Source: Nocardia altamirensis NBRC 108246 (lineage in GTDB: Bacteria > Actinomycetota > Actinomycetes > Mycobacteriales > Mycobacteriaceae). From it: a stretch of DNA of 64,000 nucleotides. The first letter of the stretch is position 1, and each line of letters begins with the position of its first letter. This document shows positions 58,323-64,000 of this stretch, one piece after another. The position numbers and the translations under genes were made by a program. Where the stretch lies: the NCBI RefSeq assembly GCF_001612685.1, contig NZ_BDAY01000015.1, positions 124,001-188,000 of the forward strand, given 5' to 3'. The notes under the pieces are model-generated. The model saw only the letters and a list, made by a program, of their open reading frames with translations, ran no database searches and had not been told where the DNA came from.

Positions 58323-58883
58323 ATGTCACTGCCGACCACCGTCTCCGCCCGCACGCTGATCGCCGCCGACGGCACCGCGGTTCAGGTACCGGACCCCGAC
58401 CACCTCATCCACCTACAATTCCGCCGCTTCGCAGGCTGCCCCGTCTGTAACCTGCACCTGCGCTCGATCGTCACCCGCCTCCCCGAGATCACCGCAGCCG
58501 GTATTCGCGAAGTCGTCGTATTCCATTCCAGCGCAACAGAACTCCGCAAGTACACCGACGACCTCCCCTTTCCTGCCATCCCCGACCCCGGCCGAGACCT
58601 GTACCGCGAGTTCGGCGTCGAATCCGCCCCGAGGGCCCTCCTCAACCCCAGAACCTGGCCTGCCATCCTTCGCGGCGTCACCAACGACGCCCTGGCCACC
58701 CTTCGCAAGAAACAACCGGCACCCCCGACCACTCCCGAAGGCGGCCGCCTCGGCCTGCCCGCCGACTTCCTCATCGCCCCCACCGGCCACGTCCTGGCCG
58801 CCAAACACGGCACCCACGCCTACGACCAGTGGTCCGTCGACGAACTCCTCACCGTCGCAACGGCTTCGAAGGTCACGCCGTGA
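58323..58883 (+). CDS. peroxiredoxin-like (AhpC/TSA-type thioredoxin-fold) protein
   Basis: A 186-residue protein from ATG 58323 (AAAGGA upstream). The thioredoxin fold has a CxxC motif in RFAGCPVCNLHLRSIV (Cys39, Cys42), VVVFHSSATELRKYTDDLPFPAIPDPGRDLYREFGV, and PADFLIAPTGHVLAAKHG. This matches the peroxiredoxin-like AhpC/TSA subgroup found in actinobacteria. It may reduce peroxides or disulfides; not proven. Controlled by the divergent TetR repressor. Convergent with the NRPS gene (28-bp gap). Confidence 0.87.
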   Translation: MSLPTTVSARTLIAADGTAVQVPDPDHLIHLQFRRFAGCPVCNLHLRSIVTRLPEITAAGIREVVVFHSSATELRKYTDDLPFPAIPDPGRDLYREFGVESAPRALLNPRTWPAILRGVTNDALATLRKKQPAPPTTPEGGRLGLPADFLIAPTGHVLAAKHGTHAYDQWSVDELLTVATASKVTP

Positions 58884-58911
58884 ATCGACCTGCGGTGTGG
58901 TTCGAGGGGTC

Positions 58912-61900
58912 CTACTCCGCAGTGACGATCGTTAGATCGGTGGGTGCGTCTGTCGGGTCGCCTGGGGCGACGAACCAGTGGGTGACCTCGCCGTCGGTGA
59001 GGTCGTCGAGGTGGGGGCCGCCGGAGGGAAGGACCGAGAGGGCGCCTGCGGTGGCGGAGGCCAGGAACTCGAGGAGCGCAGCGCGGCCGGTGGTTGCCGT
59101 GGTGTAGGTGGTGGATTCGTAGGTGATTGCGTAGTGGGCTCGGATCTGCTCGGCGTTGGCCAGCGCCTCGGCCTGGGACAGCGTGACGATCTCGCCCGCA
59201 GCGGGGACGACGAAGGCCGGATGGTCTTCGCCGAGGGGGCGGACTCGGTCCGCGTACGAGACCGGGTGCGGCGCAGCCGCGGCCAGGTCCTGCTGGACCT
59301 GCCGATCGGACGGCACCAGCCAGCGGATATCGCTGTCCGGGTCCGGGTTCATGGTGATCCCGAAACCGGCTCCGGCGGCGGCCATCTCGGCCGCGGTGAG
59401 GTCCGCGGCGAACAGGCATGCCGCGCCTGCCTTCTGGACGGCCCAGATCGCGACGGTGGTGTCCACGGAGCGTGGCAGTGCTACGGCGACAGTGTCGCCG
59501 GGGCCGACGCCACGATCGATGAGCACCCGAGCCAGCTGTGCGGAGCGGCGATCCAGTACCTGGTACGGGATTTCGTCGCTGTCGTCGAGCAACGCGGGCG
59601 CATCGGGGTCCTCCTCCACCACTTCGGCGAGCACCCTGGCGACCGTGCGCGCCCCGACTCGACTCGCCGCATCCGGGTTGGCAACCGTTGCGGTGCTGGT
59701 GGATTCGGCGAGCAGCCGGGCCCGCTCGCCGGCATCGAGGATGTCGATGTCACCGACGAGCCGGTCCGGATCGCCTGCCAGCGCGTCGAGCACCCGAACC
59801 AGCCTGGCAGCAAGGGTTTCCACGTCGTCGGCGGTGAACCGGCTGCTCAGATACTTCAGCGTCAGCTCGAGGGTGTCCGCGGCGGTCACCGCCACTGTCA
59901 ACGGGTAGTGCAGCGCGTTGTCGGCCGTCGACGACTCGTCGGCGGACGCTACCGACATCGCGTCCCGGTCCGTCGGCACGGACTCGAACACCACCAGGGT
60001 GTCGAACAGCGCGCCGTGGCCGACAACCCGCTGGATATCGGTGAGACCGATGTGGTGGTGCTCGAGCAGCTCGGTCTGATCGCGCTGCAACCGCTCCAGC
60101 AGTTTGCCGATGCTTTGGCGCTCGTCGATCCGCAGCCGCACCGGCACGGTGCACAGACCGACCATCGACGCCGCGCCGGATCGCCCGGACACGGTAGCGC
60201 CGAACACCACATCGCCACGGCCGGTGAGCCGTCCGAGCAGGATGCCCCAGGCCGCCTGCACCAGCGTCGGCATCGTGACGCCGAGTTCAGTGGCCTGCTC
60301 GGCGAGTTGACGGGTGCGGTCGACGTCGACCTCGACGACCAGCTCGCCGATCTCGTACTGCTCGGCCGTACGCGGTTGCGGTGCAAGCTGAGTCGGCTCG
60401 GTGACGCCGTCGAGCGCGGTCGCCCACGCCACCAGCGCTGCCTCGTGGCCGCGCTCCGCCGACGGCTCGGCCGGGAAGGCAGCCACCGGATGGTCACCGG
60501 CGTACTGCTCGACCTCCACCGCGAGACCGGCAACGGAGGACGCCGCGAACAGCACCCGCACCGGCAGCTCAGCATCCAACGCCGCACCGAGACGCGCAAC
60601 GACCTGGGTGGCCAGCAGTGAGGTACCGCCGAGATCGAAGAAGTCGTCATCGGCACCGACGCGTTCGACACCGAGCACCTCGGTGTACACCGAGGCCACG
60701 AGCTTCTCGATCGGCGTCGACGGTGCACGGAACACCGGAGCCGCCTGCGTGATTCGGGAATCACCGATCTGCGGCGCGCCATCGGTACGAACCCGATAGT
60801 CCAGCTCACCGTCGGCGTTCCAGGCCACCAGGTCACCGGTGCGATACATCCGGGCACCCGGCTGGAACGGGTTGGCCACGAACCGATCCGCGGTCAGTGC
60901 CGCGTGATCGACGTAGCCCTGCGCGAGTTGTGCACCGGCCAAGTACAACTCACCGGGCACGCCGTCCGGCACCGGCCGCAACCGCGAATCCAGCACATAG
61001 ACCTGACTGTTCCACTCGGGTACGCCGATGGGCACCGAGGCTTTATCCGCCGCGCTCACTCGGTGACTCGTGATCGAGACCGCGACCTCGGTCCGGCCGT
61101 AGAGGTTGAACAGCTCGGTACGAGCGTGATCACGCAGGAACCGTTGTGCCACTGCGCCCGGCAACGCCTCGCCGAGGACCAGCACCCGCCACAGCGAGTT
61201 CGGGAACGCACCAGCGGTCAACGCATCGAGCATCGACGGCTCCACATGCAACGTGGTAACCCACTCGGTAGCCATCAGCTCGTTGAGGTACGCCGGATCT
61301 CGATGACCATCCGGACCGGCGATGACCAGACGACCACCACACACCGCCGCCGACCAGCACTCCCACACCGCAACATCCGCCGTCGCAGCAGTCTTCAACA
61401 CAAACGCATCAGCAGCATCGAGCCCGAACTCGGTCACCTGCCACTGCAACTGATTCACGACCGCAGCATGCGAAACCACGACCCCCTGCGGCTGTCCTAC
61501 CGGGAACAACACATACGCCGTATTCGAAGCCCGCAGCGGCGCAACCCGATCCATGTCCGTGACCGGCGTCTTGTCCAGCTCGGACAACGCGACCACGTCG
61601 ATGAGCACCACGGGTGCGATATCGGAATCGAACCCGGCATCGACGTTCGTCAGCACACACACCGGCGCCACGGTCTCGAGGATGTAATTCGTGCGCTCAG
61701 CAGCCTCGTCCGGATCCACCGGCACATACGCACCACCGGACTTCACCACCGCATACATACCCACGATCAGATCCACCGACCGCCGCAACGCAAGCACCAC
61801 CCGCGACTCCGGGCCCACACCCAACGCAATCAAATGCCGCGCAAGACGATTCACCCGCGCATCGAGTTCACCGTAAGTGACCGACGCGCCGTCCTCGGTG

Positions 61901-64000
61901 ACCAGCGCGACTTCCTTCGGCCCCGCCGCGATGCTCGCGTCGAGCAACGACGCCAGCGTGGCCGTCGAATCCACCGCGTAGTCGGTCGCATTACGCCCCG
62001 ACACCAACGCGGTCCGTTCAGCGGCATCGAGCAGCTCGATGTCATCCACCGCGGTGCGCGGCGCGGCAATAATCGCATCGAGCAGTCGCACGAACCGATC
62101 GGCGAAGCCCTGCACCGTATTCCGATCGAAGATATCGGTGGCATAGGTGAAGACTCCGGTAATGCCTTCCGGCACACCAGCATCGCTGTAACGCTCAGTG
62201 GCGGTCAGCGAAAGGTCGAACTGGGTGTGCTCGGTGCCGATATCCAACCCCGCCACCGTCAGGTTCGGCAGCTCCAGCCCGGCCTGCGCCGGGTTCTGGA
62301 ACGCCAGCCCCACCTGGAACAGCGGATGCCGTGCGGTGCAGCGCTCCGGGTCGAGCACCTCGACCAGCCGGGCGAACGGCAGCTCAGCGTTGACGAACGC
62401 CTGAATGTCGGTATCGGACTGCCGTGCAAGCAGTTCGGTGAACGCCGCCGCGCCGTCGATGCGGCTGCGGAGCACCACCGTGTTCGCGAACATGCCGATC
62501 AGGTCGTCGAGGACCTGCTCGCCTCGACCCGCCGTCGGCGTGCCGATGGCGAGGTCGCCGGTGCCCGACGACCGGGCCAACAGCACCGCGAGCGCGGTGT
62601 GCACGACGGTGAACAGCGTCGTGTTTTCGGTCCGCGCGAGCTCGAGCAACGCCGCATGGGTCACGGCGTCGAGCCGCACGCCAACCTTGCCGCCTGCGAA
62701 GGACCGCACTGCCGGACGCGGACGGTCCGCAGGCAGATCCACCCGATCGGGCAGCCCGGCGAGCGCGCCGCGCCAGTAGGCGCTCTGCTCGGCCGCCAAC
62801 GACTCCGCGTCGTCCGCACTACCCAGCAGCGCACGCTGCCAGCAGCTGTAGTCGGCGTACTGCACCGCAAGCGGAGCCCAGTTCGGCGCCGCTCCTGCCG
62901 AGCGCGCCGCGTAGGCGATCAGCAGATCCCGCGTCAGTGGCCCGAACGAGGAACTGTCACCGCAGAGGTGGTGCAGCACCATCGCCAGGACATACTCGAC
63001 CGCGGCCGACGGCTCGGTGACGCCCGTTGTCTCCCCGGCGATCTGGAACAGCGCGACCTTCACCGGCACTTCGGTGGTGACGTCGAACAGCGTCGAAGTC
63101 AGTGCCACCACGGCGGATTCGATATCCGCGGCGGAAACCACCCGCACCTCGACCCGCGGCACCGCCTGGGCGGGCGGGAGGACTACCTGTACCGGACCCG
63201 CGTCGGTCTGCGGGTAGATCGTGCGCAGGATCTCGTGCCTGCTCACCAGATCCCCGATCGCGGACCGCAGCGCGGCGACATCGAGCGCACCGGTCAACCG
63301 CACCGCGATCGGCACGTTGTCCGCGGCCGAGTCCTGATAGCACCGATTGAGGAACCACACGCGCTGCTGTGCGAGCGACAGTGGAAGGTGTTCCGGCCGT
63401 GGTGCAGCCACCAGCGCAGCGCGTCCGGCCGCATCGGTCCGCTGGGCGACCCGCACCGCCATCGCGGCAACGGTCGGCGCCTCGAACAGCAACCGCACCG
63501 GCACCCGTGTGTTCAGTACGGCACCGAGGCGCGCGGCGACCTGCGTGGCCAGCAGCGAGGTGCCGCCCCGTGCGAAGAAGTCGTCGTCGAGTCCGAACCG
63601 TTCGGCGCTGCCGACCCCTGTGTCGGGTCGCTCCTGCGCGCGCTGATCGGGGGTCCGCAGCACCTCGGCGAAGATATTCGCCACGATCTGCTCGATCGGC
63701 GTGACCGGCGCACGGAACACCGCCTGCTCGAGCATCCGCTCCGGCAACGCCTTCCTGGCCTGCTCACTGCCCCGGTAATTCAGCTCCCCGTTGGCATCCC
63801 ACGCCACCAGGTCGCCGGTGCGATACATGCGAGCACCCGGCACGCCGAACGGATCGGTGACGAACCGCTCGGCGGTGCGCGCCGCGTGACCGAAATAGCC
63901 ACGCGCCAACTGCGCACCCGCCAGGTACAACTCACCGGATACACCGACCGGAACCGGCCGGAGCCTGGCGTCCAGCACATAGACCCGGCTGTTCGATCCC
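58912..64000 (-). CDS. nonribosomal peptide synthetase, C-terminal part with degenerate adenylation domains (5' end beyond window)
   Basis: About 1,695 residues are visible and the frame stays open to the window edge. Order, numbered from 63978: end of an A domain (1-85; GELYLAG, MYRTGDL), carrier T1 (Ser141 in GGTSLL), full condensation domain (195-650; HHLCGDS 336-342), A domain (675-1065), carrier T2 (Ser1120 in GGTSLL), C-terminal half only of a condensation domain (1165-1420), and an N-terminal A fragment (1440-1688) ending at the stop. Both A domains jump from A7 (YRTGDLVAW) straight to the carrier, so A8-A10 with the catalytic Lys are missing. In the second A domain the A3 loop reads AYVLFPVGQPQGVVVSH instead of YTSGSTGxPKG. 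The product cannot be predicted. Confidence 0.85.
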   Translation of the reverse strand, partial: GSNSRVYVLDARLRPVPVGVSGELYLAGAQLARGYFGHAARTAERFVTDPFGVPGARMYRTGDLVAWDANGELNYRGSEQARKALPERMLEQAVFRAPVTPIEQIVANIFAEVLRTPDQRAQERPDTGVGSAERFGLDDDFFARGGTSLLATQVAARLGAVLNTRVPVRLLFEAPTVAAMAVRVAQRTDAAGRAALVAAPRPEHLPLSLAQQRVWFLNRCYQDSAADNVPIAVRLTGALDVAALRSAIGDLVSRHEILRTIYPQTDAGPVQVVLPPAQAVPRVEVRVVSAADIESAVVALTSTLFDVTTEVPVKVALFQIAGETTGVTEPSAAVEYVLAMVLHHLCGDSSSFGPLTRDLLIAYAARSAGAAPNWAPLAVQYADYSCWQRALLGSADDAESLAAEQSAYWRGALAGLPDRVDLPADRPRPAVRSFAGGKVGVRLDAVTHAALLELARTENTTLFTVVHTALAVLLARSSGTGDLAIGTPTAGRGEQVLDDLIGMFANTVVLRSRIDGAAAFTELLARQSDTDIQAFVNAELPFARLVEVLDPERCTARHPLFQVGLAFQNPAQAGLELPNLTVAGLDIGTEHTQFDLSLTATERYSDAGVPEGITGVFTYATDIFDRNTVQGFADRFVRLLDAIIAAPRTAVDDIELLDAAERTALVSGRNATDYAVDSTATLASLLDASIAAGPKEVALVTEDGASVTYGELDARVNRLARHLIALGVGPESRVVLALRRSVDLIVGMYAVVKSGGAYVPVDPDEAAERTNYILETVAPVCVLTNVDAGFDSDIAPVVLIDVVALSELDKTPVTDMDRVAPLRASNTAYVLFPVGQPQGVVVSHAAVVNQLQWQVTEFGLDAADAFVLKTAATADVAVWECWSAAVCGGRLVIAGPDGHRDPAYLNELMATEWVTTLHVEPSMLDALTAGAFPNSLWRVLVLGEALPGAVAQRFLRDHARTELFNLYGRTEVAVSITSHRVSAADKASVPIGVPEWNSQVYVLDSRLRPVPDGVPGELYLAGAQLAQGYVDHAALTADRFVANPFQPGARMYRTGDLVAWNADGELDYRVRTDGAPQIGDSRITQAAPVFRAPSTPIEKLVASVYTEVLGVERVGADDDFFDLGGTSLLATQVVARLGAALDAELPVRVLFAASSVAGLAVEVEQYAGDHPVAAFPAEPSAERGHEAALVAWATALDGVTEPTQLAPQPRTAEQYEIGELVVEVDVDRTRQLAEQATELGVTMPTLVQAAWGILLGRLTGRGDVVFGATVSGRSGAASMVGLCTVPVRLRIDERQSIGKLLERLQRDQTELLEHHHIGLTDIQRVVGHGALFDTLVVFESVPTDRDAMSVASADESSTADNALHYPLTVAVTAADTLELTLKYLSSRFTADDVETLAARLVRVLDALAGDPDRLVGDIDILDAGERARLLAESTSTATVANPDAASRVGARTVARVLAEVVEEDPDAPALLDDSDEIPYQVLDRRSAQLARVLIDRGVGPGDTVAVALPRSVDTTVAIWAVQKAGAACLFAADLTAAEMAAAGAGFGITMNPDPDSDIRWLVPSDRQVQQDLAAAAPHPVSYADRVRPLGEDHPAFVVPAAGEIVTLSQAEALANAEQIRAHYAITYESTTYTTATTGRAALLEFLASATAGALSVLPSGGPHLDDLTDGEVTHWFVAPGDPTDAPTDLTIVTAE

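Overview
The window is chromosomal DNA of a high-GC mycolata-type actinomycete, most likely Nocardia or a close relative. This rests on the very high GC content, many GTG starts, leaderless promoters of the TANNNT type, and a core block in the same order as the M. tuberculosis Rv0946c-Rv0957 neighbourhood (pgi, chorismate mutase, uvrD1/pcrA, M23 peptidase, sucC, sucD, an Rv0954-like DUF5336 protein, an Rv0955/PerM-like protein, purN, purH). No tRNA, rRNA, CRISPR array, insertion sequence or phage gene was seen.

Layout. 1-4.4 kb: end of an MFS drug-efflux-type transporter, a small P-loop ATPase, a lectin-LysM protein, a lipoprotein and a secreted GH20 hexosaminidase. 4.5-26.6 kb: the conserved core (purHN, membrane proteins, sucCD, M23 peptidase, helicase, chorismate mutase, succinate-semialdehyde dehydrogenase, pgi). 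A large AfsR/SARP-type regulator and two tandem small secreted proteins are inserted in it. 26.6-36.5 kb: a kinase, a TetR-AidB open reading frame with no stop between the two parts, an enoyl-CoA hydratase coupled to a PapA-like acyltransferase, a PucR regulator, a DUF4436 membrane protein, and a divergent MocR regulator/PPOX flavoprotein pair. 36.5-45.6 kb: a flavin disulfide reductase, carboxylesterase, Fpg/Nei glycosylase, cobF, a thyA-dfrA operon, a cupin, and a DyP peroxidase-encapsulin nanocompartment operon.

45.7-51.6 kb holds a TetR-controlled operon: APC permease, two DUF1989 proteins, and a urea-carboxylase-like carboxyltransferase. It resembles the guanidine/urea assimilation operon, but the carboxylase has lost both its biotin-carboxylase and biotin-carrier domains, and no allophanate hydrolase is present. 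Its leader can form mutually exclusive helices over the ribosome-binding site. 51.6-58.9 kb is a run of regulator/enzyme pairs (epoxide hydrolase/WYL, reductase/TetR, MarR/SGNH hydrolase, TetR/peroxiredoxin-like), several with clear palindromic operators. 58.9-64 kb is the 3' part of an NRPS gene whose adenylation domains lack core motifs in frame.

The candidates most worth following are the biotin-less carboxyltransferase operon and its leader, the TetR-AidB fusion, and the NRPS with eroded adenylation domains. All functions are inferred from sequence motifs and context; no database search was run.
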